This document shows, one piece after another, positions 1 to 7,475 of a stretch of DNA of 22,845 nt. Source of the DNA: SKLM01 sp964450435. GTDB taxonomy: Bacteria; Chloroflexota; Anaerolineae; B4-G1. Positions within the stretch are counted from its first letter, which is position 1, and each line of letters begins with the position of its first letter. The notes under the pieces are model-generated. The model worked only from the letters and a program-made list of their open reading frames with translations, had not been told where the DNA came from and did not search any database. Location of the stretch: the NCBI GenBank assembly GCA_964450435.1, contig CAYVCX010000049.1, positions 1 to 22,845 of the forward strand, written 5' to 3'. The translations under genes were made by a program, and so were the position numbers.

Positions 1-1416
1 CTAGGTTTGATCTCGCTGAACAGTGGAGACAACACGTTGCTGGTACGGCACTGTGAGCACCAGGGTCAAGCCCTCCTGGGGCGCGGAATCCACATCCAGC
101 ATCCCGTTCAGCATCCGCGTCCGCTCGCGGATGTTGCGCAACCCATGCCCGTTGTTGCTCGGCAGCGATGCAACCCCTACCCCGTCATCCGAGATCCTCA
201 GTCTCACCGCATCGGACTGATACTCCAAACAGACCTCCACCTGTCGAGCATAAGCATGTCGGGCAACATTCGTCAGCGCCTCACGAGTAATCTGGAAGAT
301 GTGCTGTCGGCGCTCCGCGTCGAATCCTCCTGCACCATCCCCGGCAATCACCAACCGGGTGTCCAGCAATGTGTTGACACGGAAGTCCTTCAGTATCCTA
401 CGTAAGCCCATCTCCAGATCGTCCTGTGGCAGCTCCCCCCGCAGGTCGAAGATGTAGCGTCGGATGTCTTGAATCGTCTTGTTCAGGTCCCTGATCGCAT
501 GTGTCAGCTGATCCCGCGCTTTGTCTGGGTGCTGCACAAGGTTTTGGCGGGCGCCCTCCAGGATAAGTCCTGAGGCATAGATCGACTGGATCGTGCCGTC
601 GTGCAGCTCCCGTCCGATGCGCTGCCGCTCCTCCGCCAGGGCCTGCATTCGCTCAACATTCTCCAGCCACGCCTCAATCTGGTTCAGGACGGCGTTCAAC
701 GCCTGCACGACGCCCAGTGTAAGCGCACCTCCCGAGAAGGTGCGTAGCAACGATGTCGGAATGCCAGTCGCCCTCACAACGACATTCTCGTTGATTAAAT
801 TGGCCGGGAAGAACGACGCCGCAGGAGCAATGAGCCCCCCGAACAACGCAAAAGACACCAACGCTAAGGAGCTGACCCGCATCGAAGAACTGACCAGGGG
901 GAGACGAGCTGAATCAACGGTCCGGTGCATCTCGCGGCGGAGCGCCCACGCGCCCAACAAGCTGCCCGGCAGCGCAAGCCCGTATCGCGCGCCAATCTCT
1001 CCCAGCACTTGCACCCGACCCTCGGGGATTCCCGTGGAGTCCACGATCACCAGGCCCAGGCCCCAGACGAGTACAAGTCCGGCGGCAGCCAACCAGCGCT
1101 GCTGATCTCTCCGAACCGCCGGCATGTAGACTTGAAGCGCAAACACCGCCAAGAGAGCGTAGCCAAGCCCAAGCAGGACCAGTCGGCACCACGCCAGCAA
1201 TGACGGCGCCCCGGCGCCTAGCCAAGCCTCAGCCCAGGCCGACCCTGCCTCGCAGAAACCGAAAGCCGCCAGCGGTGCCAGTTCATCGGCCAGCTCCAGT
1301 CGAACCCCGCGACGCGTGAGCAGAAGGATTGACAAGCCCAACACGAAGAACGCCTGGCCCTGCACGAGCGCCATTCCTGTCTGATGAGACGCAAGAACAC
1401 CTCGCAGCCAAAGCAC
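1..1416 (-). CDS. Membrane-bound NarL/DegS-type sensor histidine kinase
   Basis: 471 aa, complete, with TAG at positions 1-3. An integral-membrane sensor autophosphorylates on histidine and passes phosphate to a response regulator. Residues 20-240 hold several hydrophobic segments (about 20-34, 72-98, 109-127, 147-160, 183-205, 226-242). The dimerisation/phosphoacceptor helix (HisKA_3) follows with RELHDG, His272. The ATPase domain shows the N-box (E379-N383), DDGVGV (410-415) and GHGLRNI (423-429). The GTG start at 1414-1416 is chosen because AGGAAAGGG lies 8 nt upstream; the ATG 14 codons later lacks a site at normal spacing. The ligand is unknown because the membrane region matches no sensor domain I recognise. 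A partner LuxR-type regulator may lie just beyond the window edge, but this cannot be seen. Confidence 0.9.
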   Translation of the reverse strand: MLWLRGVLASHQTGMALVQGQAFFVLGLSILLLTRRGVRLELADELAPLAAFGFCEAGSAWAEAWLGAGAPSLLAWCRLVLLGLGYALLAVFALQVYMPAVRRDQQRWLAAAGLVLVWGLGLVIVDSTGIPEGRVQVLGEIGARYGLALPGSLLGAWALRREMHRTVDSARLPLVSSSMRVSSLALVSFALFGGLIAPAASFFPANLINENVVVRATGIPTSLLRTFSGGALTLGVVQALNAVLNQIEAWLENVERMQALAEERQRIGRELHDGTIQSIYASGLILEGARQNLVQHPDKARDQLTHAIRDLNKTIQDIRRYIFDLRGELPQDDLEMGLRRILKDFRVNTLLDTRLVIAGDGAGGFDAERRQHIFQITREALTNVARHAYARQVEVCLEYQSDAVRLRISDDGVGVASLPSNNGHGLRNIRERTRMLNGMLDVDSAPQEGLTLVLTVPYQQRVVSTVQRDQT

Positions 1417-1450
1417 CTTTTCTGCCCTTTCCTTTATGCGGTTCTACTTT

Positions 1451-1479
1451 ATTGTACCCGCAAGCTGTCGTCGGCGCAA
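1451..1479 (-). promoter_or_regulatory. Sigma70-like promoter for the histidine kinase
   Basis: On the minus strand, TTGCGC (1474-1479) and TACAAT (1451-1456) are separated by 17 nt. Transcription would start near 1444, giving a leader of about 28 nt before the GTG start. The -10 box matches 5 of 6 consensus bases; the -35 box is only partly conserved. Position and spacing fit, but no experiment supports it. Confidence 0.45.
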
Positions 1480-1642
1480 TTTCATCGATACGCGCGGCAC
1501 ACGAGATCGACAGCAGGGGACCCAGCCCGGCCTCGAAAGCGGCCCTGGTCCCGGGGCTCCCTGCTCCGACACGAGAGAAAGGCCCTGAGGGCTTCCTACT
1601 TCAAAAAGCCTCAAGACCTTTCGCCAGGGGGCAGCTCCAACG

Positions 1643-1664
1643 GGGCAGGTCCTCCGACCTGCCC
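1643..1664 (-). terminator. Strong hairpin after lplA, terminator-like without U-tract
   Basis: A perfect 9-bp GC-rich stem, GGGCAGGTC/GACCTGCCC, with a 4-nt loop begins 12 nt beyond the lipoate ligase stop. No T-run follows it on the minus strand, so it is not a textbook intrinsic terminator. It could protect the 3' end, act with Rho, or be a dispersed palindromic repeat. A weaker element with a short T-run lies near 1600-1620. Confidence 0.4.
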
Positions 1665-1675
1665 GCACAATGGAC

Positions 1676-2728
1676 TTACATAGTCAGCAATTGGGCGATG
1701 TCGTGAGGCGTGACACCAGGACTCTCGATCCCGCATTCCTCATAGAAGCGCAAGACAGTATGCTCCACTTCCTCCAGCGGAACACCAGACAGTGCCATCT
1801 CCAGGTCCCCTAGCCGATCCTTCGGGTGGAAGAAGAAATCGCCAGAAATGGAGACCGTTGCCAGGACACCCTCTCTCACCTCGAGCACGGCGCGAATGAG
1901 ACCCCCGGGGGCCTTGTGCATTCTCTCCAGCACCCTGACCCCGGCACGGACCCTCACATCCCGTCCAGCTTGACGACGCCTCCTGTGATAGAGCCATTCA
2001 TCACTCATCAGACGGGCTGCGACCTCATTTGCCTTGGCTCGCCACGCCCCGTCAACCCCTGTCTGTTCCTTCAGCGGGCCCAGAATCTCAATGAAGTTGT
2101 CGGCCAACAGCGACCAGAGCTCTTCCCGCCTCGGGACAGGGGCAATCTCCCGCTTTATAGTAGACAGGTTCTCCCACATGGTCTTGTGGACCTTGTCTCG
2201 GAATTTCTCGTCAGGAACCTTCAACACGTGGGCCATTGTCTCGTAGTCGAAATCGACGATCAGATTGCCGACGAGGACGTAGCAGTCTTCAATCTCCGCG
2301 ACTCCACAGCCAGAGACTTTCCGCCCGTTGGCGACGATGTCGTTCACCTCACGATACTCTGCGGGGATGCCCAGCGCCCGGTACGACTGGATTGGCGCCT
2401 GCAAGAACTTACGGTAAAAGGCCAGTTTCCCGCCGTCCGGGATTAGAGGATTGTCACGGTGAATGACAAGCTGGAAGAACAGCTGCTCGCCGTCCAGATA
2501 GACAGCTCCTCCGCCTACCTCGCGGCGAAATACGGGGATCTGTCTCTCGCGGCAGTAGGCCACATCCACTTCCTGATCCACATCCTGGAAGTAGCCAATG
2601 CAGACGTACGGTGTTGCCGGTGCCAGCAAAATCAGCCCCTCACGGCCGAGACGGGGGAGCGCATGATACAACAGCTGAGAGTCTCTCCAGGGGACCGATT
2701 CCAGGCGGTATAGTTTCATCGTAGACAT
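1676..2728 (-). CDS. lplA: Lipoate-protein ligase (LplA with C-terminal LplB-like domain)
   Basis: 350 aa. It activates lipoate with ATP and attaches it to a lysine of lipoyl proteins. Residues about 1-245 form the biotin/lipoate ligase fold, with RREVGGGAVYLD (68-79, the lipoyl-AMP loop, Val replacing the usual Ser/Thr) and GRKVSG (135-140), whose Lys137 matches the catalytic lysine. Residues about 255-350 form the accessory C-terminal domain, including ISGDFFF. The ATG at 2726-2728 has GAGGAG 6 nt upstream; an in-frame GTG at 2761 has no comparable site. The gene ends the run that begins with hdrCB, 240 nt after the HdrA C-half gene, with a GcvH-like protein at the head of the locus. That pairing suggests the ligase serves that protein. 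Ligase activity is family knowledge; its partner is inference. Confidence 0.92.
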   Translation of the reverse strand: MSTMKLYRLESVPWRDSQLLYHALPRLGREGLILLAPATPYVCIGYFQDVDQEVDVAYCRERQIPVFRREVGGGAVYLDGEQLFFQLVIHRDNPLIPDGGKLAFYRKFLQAPIQSYRALGIPAEYREVNDIVANGRKVSGCGVAEIEDCYVLVGNLIVDFDYETMAHVLKVPDEKFRDKVHKTMWENLSTIKREIAPVPRREELWSLLADNFIEILGPLKEQTGVDGAWRAKANEVAARLMSDEWLYHRRRRQAGRDVRVRAGVRVLERMHKAPGGLIRAVLEVREGVLATVSISGDFFFHPKDRLGDLEMALSGVPLEEVEHTVLRFYEECGIESPGVTPHDIAQLLTM

Positions 2729-2968
2729 ACCTGGCTCCTCAATCGATGCATCTGCCGGCACTTCCGCGGTCAGGCCTCACCAAATGACTGCCGACAATCA
2801 ATTCCTCGTCGAATGCTCCACGCTACGTCTTCATGGTCACTCTCGTTTGCGCGTGTTCGCCGGTTAGGAAGTCCACGACTGCCTGACCGAGCCCCATCCC
2901 GGCCGCCGTTGATCCGCGAGGATCTGATCCCCTTGGAGGAAGCGTGGGCCTGGACGATAAGAGCAATG

Positions 2969-4738
2969 CTACAGAGGCTCGTGGAGCAAGCTCTCGATCT
3001 GAGCCAGGATCTGCTCGTCTGTGAAGTGACAAGCCGTGATAGCTCCGGCGGGGCAAGAGGCAACGCACGTACCGCAGCCCCTACACAGCGCTTCGTTTAC
3101 CCGTGCGACCTCATCCTCCTCTATGAAGTCGACGGCGCTATACGGGCACAGCGATAGGCAAGTCTTGCAGGCTGAACAGAGCTTCTCGTCGACAGCGGCG
3201 ACGAGCGGCGAAATCGTGACCACACCCCGGTTGAGTAGCTCCGCAGCTTCATGTGCAGCCGCACCAGCGTGGGCGACGGTATCCGGAATGTCGCGCGGCC
3301 CCTGGCAGCAACCAGCCAGGAAGACTCCGGGCACGTCAGTCTCGACCGGGCGCAGTTTGGGATGGGCCTCAGCAAACCAGCCGTCGGATGTGCGACCAAG
3401 GCCGAATAGCGCGGCGACGTGATCGGCATCTCGTTGTGGCTCAATAGCCGACGCAAGGATGACCATATCGACATCCACATCGAAGAGCCATCCCAAGTCG
3501 GCATCCTCCCCTCTGACCCGCAGCCTGCCGTCGGGCAGGACCTCCACCTCGGCCCCGTGGCCGCGAACGAAGGTCACATCCTCCCCCTGCAGCCGCTCAT
3601 AGAACTCCTCATAGGTCTTGCTGGCGGTACGTATGTCCATGTAGAACTGATACACCTCGGCCCCGGTGTTCTCCCGCACCAGGTGGGCCTGCTTGAGGGA
3701 GTACATGCAGCAGAAGCGCGAACAGTACTCGTGGGCATTGTGGTCGCGGCTACCCACGCAGTGGATGATGGCAACCTTCTCGGGAATCTTGCCCTCGGCG
3801 GTGAGAATCTCGCCTCCAGTCAAGCCACCGGAGTTGGAGAGTCGCTCAAACTCGAGACCGGTGATGATGTTGGGGGACTCCCCGTAGGAGTACTGGGAAA
3901 GGCCGTGAGGGTCCCACATCTCGAAGCCAGTAGCCACGACGATCGCACCCACGTCCAGCTCGAGAATTTCGTCCTGTTGATCGAAGTCGATGGCGTCAGC
4001 CTCGCACAGCATCTGGCAAGCTTGGCAGGCATCCGCGATCGCCCCATTGCTCCGATCCATCTGCCGGAAATGGATGCAGGCATCCCGGTCGATGGCGGGC
4101 ACCAGAGGCACGGCCTGCATCGAAGGCACCCATACGGCGCCGGTCGGCCCCAGGGGCTTGGCCTCGTAGACGGCGGCGTCTTCCAGGACGATCTCGATAG
4201 CCCCAGTCGGGCAGATGATCGTGCAGGCCCCGCAGCCGATACATTGATCGGTCTCCTCCAAGAAGGGAGGCCCCACCTGACGGTCGATACCTCGCTGGGA
4301 GAAGTTAAGCACATCAGCCTTGACGAGCTCGTGGCAGGTTCGTACGCACAACCCACAGAGGATGCATTTCTGTTCGGGTTCTTCCGGTGGGAAAGGCGGT
4401 TCGGTCACTCCATACTCCCCAGCTAGCTGCTGGATGATGGGCGCGTCGGGACAGCGTGCCAGGAACAGCCCCAGAATCACCTTACGGGCTTCCCGCACCG
4501 AGGGTGAATTTGTGCGGACCTCGATCCCATCCCACGCTGGATAGGTGCAGGCCGTTTCAAGTCGGGGCCACCCGCGGCGGATGATCTCCACGGTGCAGAG
4601 GCGACAGGCCCCGTGAGGTTCAAGGAGGGGGTGATGACACAGCGTCGGTATCTCAATCCCGTTCTCCCTGGCAACCTCCAGGACAGTCTGTCCCTCTTCG
4701 GCGTGCACTTCCTGTCCATCGATAGTGACTGTTGCCAT
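2969..4738 (-). CDS. HndD/NuoG-like Fe-S N-terminus fused to the C-terminal half of HdrA
   Basis: 589 aa. The N-terminus is a [2Fe-2S] domain (Cys34, 45, 48, 64), then two [4Fe-4S] motifs (Cys125/128/131/135 and 166/169/172/176). From about residue 190 it reads as the second half of HdrA: the SMQAVPLVPAIDR linker, a cluster motif (Cys221, 238, 241, 245), GAIVVATGFEMWDP, the Cys-rich CVGSRD...YCSRFCCMYSLKQ stretch (Cys327, 339, 343, 344), GVFLAGCCQGPRDIPDTV near the flavin, and a C-terminal two-cluster ferredoxin (Cys521-531 and 552-562). There is no Rossmann GxGxxG and no [FeFe]-hydrogenase H-cluster. GGGAGG lies upstream of the ATG. The missing HdrA half is encoded by the gene at 7472-8317. 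The expected role is to collect electrons between HndABC and HdrCB; the complex is inferred. Confidence 0.88.
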   Translation of the reverse strand: MATVTIDGQEVHAEEGQTVLEVARENGIEIPTLCHHPLLEPHGACRLCTVEIIRRGWPRLETACTYPAWDGIEVRTNSPSVREARKVILGLFLARCPDAPIIQQLAGEYGVTEPPFPPEEPEQKCILCGLCVRTCHELVKADVLNFSQRGIDRQVGPPFLEETDQCIGCGACTIICPTGAIEIVLEDAAVYEAKPLGPTGAVWVPSMQAVPLVPAIDRDACIHFRQMDRSNGAIADACQACQMLCEADAIDFDQQDEILELDVGAIVVATGFEMWDPHGLSQYSYGESPNIITGLEFERLSNSGGLTGGEILTAEGKIPEKVAIIHCVGSRDHNAHEYCSRFCCMYSLKQAHLVRENTGAEVYQFYMDIRTASKTYEEFYERLQGEDVTFVRGHGAEVEVLPDGRLRVRGEDADLGWLFDVDVDMVILASAIEPQRDADHVAALFGLGRTSDGWFAEAHPKLRPVETDVPGVFLAGCCQGPRDIPDTVAHAGAAAHEAAELLNRGVVTISPLVAAVDEKLCSACKTCLSLCPYSAVDFIEEDEVARVNEALCRGCGTCVASCPAGAITACHFTDEQILAQIESLLHEPL

Positions 4739-4751
4739 GTCGATCTCCTCC

Positions 4752-6536
4752 CTATCTCACACCCACCGCCTCGAATCTGCAGACGTCGCTGCAGATGCCA
4801 CACGCAATACAAAGATCCTGATCGATGCTGTGCGGCTCCTTCTTCTCACCAGTGATGGCATCCTGGGGACACTGCCGTATGCAGAGCCCACATCCAGTAC
4901 ATGCATCTGTGATGATGTAGTACTCGATCAAGGCCCGACACACCCCTGCTGGACACGTTCGGTCCTTGATGTGAGCTACGTACTCATCGCGGAAGTAACG
5001 CAGCGTGCTCAGTACCGGGTTGGGCGCTGTCTTCCCCAAGCCGCACAACGAGGTATCCTGCACCGTCCGTCCCAGCGCCTCCAACACATCCAAATCGGCC
5101 ATCGTTCCGCTGCCCTCGGTGATACGGGTCAGGATTTCCAGCATACGGCGGATGCCCTCGCGACAGGGTGTGCACTTACCGCACGACTCTTCCTTGAGAA
5201 AATCGACAAAGTAGCGGGCGACATCGACCATACAGGTATGGTTATCCATTACGATCATCCCGCCGGAGCCCATCATAGAGCCGGCTTCCATCAGGCTGTC
5301 GTAATCCACCTCCAGATCAAGCTGCCCAGCTGGGATGCAGCCTCCCGATGGCCCGCCGGTCTGGATGGCCTTAAGCTCTCGGTTGCCCGGCACACCGCCG
5401 CCGATGTCGTAGACGATCTCACGTAACGTGATCCCCATCGGCACCTCAACAAGCCCGGTGTTGGTGATCTGCCCTACCAGGCAGAAGGTCTTGGTACCCG
5501 TGCTGCTCTCCGTCCCGACGGAGGCGAAACAATCAGCGCCGTTGTTGATAATCAGGGGCACGTTTGCCCACGTCTCCACGTTGTTGAGTGCGGTAGGCTG
5601 ATCCCACAAACCGCGCTCGGTAGCGTGATAGTGCTTGGGTCTAGGCTCGCCGACCTTGCCTTCTATCGACTGCATGAGCGCACTGGACTCACCGCACACG
5701 AACGCCCCGGCCCCGCGCACAATCCGGATATCAAGATCGAAGTCGCTGCCTAAGATGTCCCTGCCCAGTAGACCATACTCACGTGCCTGCTCCAAGGCCA
5801 TACTGAGGTTCTTGACTGCGAGCGGGTATTCATCCCGCACGTAGATGTAGCCCTCGTGGGCACCGATGGCGTAGGCGCCGATGATCATCCCTTCGATGAT
5901 GGCGTGGGGATCGCCCTCCATCAGCGTCCGGTTCATAAACGCGCCCGGATCGCCCTCGTCTCCATTGGCGACGACGTACCGCACCTCGCCCTCGGCTTCC
6001 AGCGTCGATTCCCATTTCCGCCCCGTGGGGAATCCGGCGCCCCCGCGCCCCCGCAGCCCCGATGCCTTGACCTCCTCAATGATCGCGTCAGGGGTCATCT
6101 GCGTCAGCGCCGTTGCCAGGGCCTGATATCCGCCGGAGGCGATGTACTCGTCCACGGACTCAGGGTTGATCATGCCGCAGCGACGCATCACTTGCCGCAA
6201 CTGCTTGTTGTAGAAAGGAGTATCCTCGTACTTGCAGACTTCCTTATGCGAGACCGGCTCCTTATAGGTCAATCTGGAGAGGACACGCCCCTTGACTAAC
6301 GTTTCCTCGACCAATTCGGGCACGTCGGCGGGTTGGACATCGGTGTAGAAGAGACCATCGGGCTGGATAAGGAGCACCGGCCCCATGGCACACATCCCAC
6401 GGCAGCCCGACTCGACCACGCCTACCTCACCAGCAAGGCCTCGACGTTCGATCTCCTCCCGCAGCCTTGGCACCAGGTCTTCACAGCGGCCGTGGAGGCA
6501 GTTCACGATGAGGTCAGCTCGATGTCGTTCAGCCAT
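4752..6536 (-). CDS. hndC: NAD(P)H-binding flavoprotein subunit, HndC/NuoF-like
   Basis: 594 aa. This is the FMN- and NAD(P)H-binding subunit of a soluble dehydrogenase module. Domains in order: an N-terminal thioredoxin-like [2Fe-2S] domain (Cys13, 18, 45, 49); the NuoF flavin/nucleotide core with GRGGAGFPTG (163-172), NGDEGDPGAF (191-200) and GAFVCGESSAL (277-287); an SLBB region; the NuoF [4Fe-4S] motif CGKCTPC (452-458) with Cys498; and a C-terminal two-cluster ferredoxin (Cys546-556 and 576-586). The whole protein matches the HndC architecture rather than the shorter NuoF of complex I. Its ATG overlaps the end of hndB by 8 nt, and a gene with an HdrA half begins 13 nt after its stop. It is therefore likely translationally coupled, and it would connect the Hdr proteins to the nicotinamide pool. 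Preference for NADH or NADPH cannot be read from the sequence. Confidence 0.95.
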   Translation of the reverse strand: MAERHRADLIVNCLHGRCEDLVPRLREEIERRGLAGEVGVVESGCRGMCAMGPVLLIQPDGLFYTDVQPADVPELVEETLVKGRVLSRLTYKEPVSHKEVCKYEDTPFYNKQLRQVMRRCGMINPESVDEYIASGGYQALATALTQMTPDAIIEEVKASGLRGRGGAGFPTGRKWESTLEAEGEVRYVVANGDEGDPGAFMNRTLMEGDPHAIIEGMIIGAYAIGAHEGYIYVRDEYPLAVKNLSMALEQAREYGLLGRDILGSDFDLDIRIVRGAGAFVCGESSALMQSIEGKVGEPRPKHYHATERGLWDQPTALNNVETWANVPLIINNGADCFASVGTESSTGTKTFCLVGQITNTGLVEVPMGITLREIVYDIGGGVPGNRELKAIQTGGPSGGCIPAGQLDLEVDYDSLMEAGSMMGSGGMIVMDNHTCMVDVARYFVDFLKEESCGKCTPCREGIRRMLEILTRITEGSGTMADLDVLEALGRTVQDTSLCGLGKTAPNPVLSTLRYFRDEYVAHIKDRTCPAGVCRALIEYYIITDACTGCGLCIRQCPQDAITGEKKEPHSIDQDLCIACGICSDVCRFEAVGVR

Positions 6537-6921
6537 CCCGACCCCCTTGATCCGTTGCTACTCGACCCACGACCCACTCATCCACCATCTGGCCGTTCAC
6601 AAGGTGCTCCCGGATGATGCGGGGCACCATCTTCGGCTTCACGTTGCCATAAGTAATGCGGGGCCCATCTGCCTGCTGGATATCAACCAGCGGCTCTCTC
6701 GCGCACATCCCGATGCAGCCCACAGACTTCACGTGAGCGTCGATGTGTCGCTCTTCCAGCTCTTCCACAATCGCGCGCATCACCTCACGAGCCCCGGCCG
6801 AGATGCCACAGGTGCCCATCCCGACGATGATTGTGGTGCTCGTCCTGGTGCGTACGCTGAAGTCCTTCTGTAGTTGAGCCCGCAGCTTCTGCAGTTCTTC
6901 GACACTCCTGAGCTTTGGCAT
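6529..6921 (-). CDS. hndB: Thioredoxin-fold [2Fe-2S] subunit, HndB-like
   Basis: 130 aa. A small electron-transfer subunit of HndABCD-type complexes. It shows the HndB signature IIVGMGTCGISAGAREV (31-47, Cys38) and CIGMCAREP (Cys69, Cys73), then the VTYG-like segment ITYGNV. Having three obvious cysteines rather than four is normal for this family as I know it. GAGGA lies about 9 nt upstream of the ATG. The gene starts 17 nt after nuoE and overlaps hndC by 8 nt, which supports stoichiometric co-expression. No membrane segment or signal is visible, so it should be cytoplasmic. Confidence 0.88.
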   Translation of the reverse strand: MPKLRSVEELQKLRAQLQKDFSVRTRTSTTIIVGMGTCGISAGAREVMRAIVEELEERHIDAHVKSVGCIGMCAREPLVDIQQADGPRITYGNVKPKMVPRIIREHLVNGQMVDEWVVGRVATDQGGRDG

Positions 6922-6938
6922 ATCTCGTGGTCCTCAGT

Positions 6939-7475
6939 CTATCCCGCGGGCGGTGCGCTCGGAAGATCGGTCGCTGACTCAGCAAGCGAATCCGCCCCAC
7001 GCACCTCACCCTCGCTGGCAGCTATTCTTCTGATCAACCTGACCGCTCTGTCGGGTGTTATGTGGCCGTGGGGTTCTTCGTTCACGACCACGACCGGACC
7101 CAGGGCGCAGCAGCCCAGGCAACGCACTGCCTCCAATGAGAACTTGCCGTCGGGCGTCGTCTCACCGGCCTTGATGCCCAGCTCCCGCTCCAGGGACTGC
7201 AGGATGCGCGGGCCGCCCAGTACGTGACAAGCCGTCCCCAAGCACACCTTGCACACATACTCGCCCTTGGGATGCAGACTGAAGGATGTGAAGAACGTCG
7301 CCAGCCGGTAGATCTCGCCGATGGGCACTCCCAGTCGCTCCGCCGTCCGTTCGAGCGTCGGTCGGGGCAAGTAATTGTACTCACGCTGTATGTCCTGGAG
7401 GATGGCCAGTGCGTGCATCCGCTCTGCACCGTAATGGTCTATGATCTCGTTGACTCGTTCCAGGTCGACCGTCAT
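6939..7475 (-). CDS. nuoE: NADH dehydrogenase [2Fe-2S] subunit, NuoE/HndA-like
   Basis: 178 aa. A thioredoxin-like [2Fe-2S] subunit that partners NuoF/HndC. An N-terminal helical region with QREYNYLP and the IYRLATFFTSF segment is followed by the cluster ligands Cys78 and Cys83 (CLGTAC) and Cys119 and Cys123 (CLGCC). The length is typical of NuoE or HndA. Its ATG overlaps the TGA of the upstream HdrA gene as ATGA, so translation is probably coupled. That ties the dehydrogenase module to the Hdr proteins rather than to complex I; no other complex I genes occur nearby. The last 25 residues are low-complexity and not conserved in the family as I know it. Confidence 0.93.
   Translation of the reverse strand: MTVDLERVNEIIDHYGAERMHALAILQDIQREYNYLPRPTLERTAERLGVPIGEIYRLATFFTSFSLHPKGEYVCKVCLGTACHVLGGPRILQSLERELGIKAGETTPDGKFSLEAVRCLGCCALGPVVVVNEEPHGHITPDRAVRLIRRIAASEGEVRGADSLAESATDLPSAPPAG

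Noticed and set aside
2770..3068. Short minus-strand frames after the HdrA C-half gene, one ending GMGLGQAVVDFLTG, resembling the tail of a redox protein
   Set aside because: No start with a ribosome site, no upstream domain, and the frame overlaps the 3' end of a well-supported gene; probably chance.
3419..4426. Long plus-strand open frames, e.g. 3419-4426, 11471-12409, 4725-5426 and 13981-14778
   Set aside because: They lie antisense to strongly supported genes (the last one also to the ribozyme), and their translations match no family; they are a by-product of GC-rich codon use.
2969..4738. [FeFe]-hydrogenase large subunit (HndD)
   Set aside because: The N-terminal clusters resemble HndD, but no H-cluster cysteine motifs exist; the C-terminal two thirds match HdrA.
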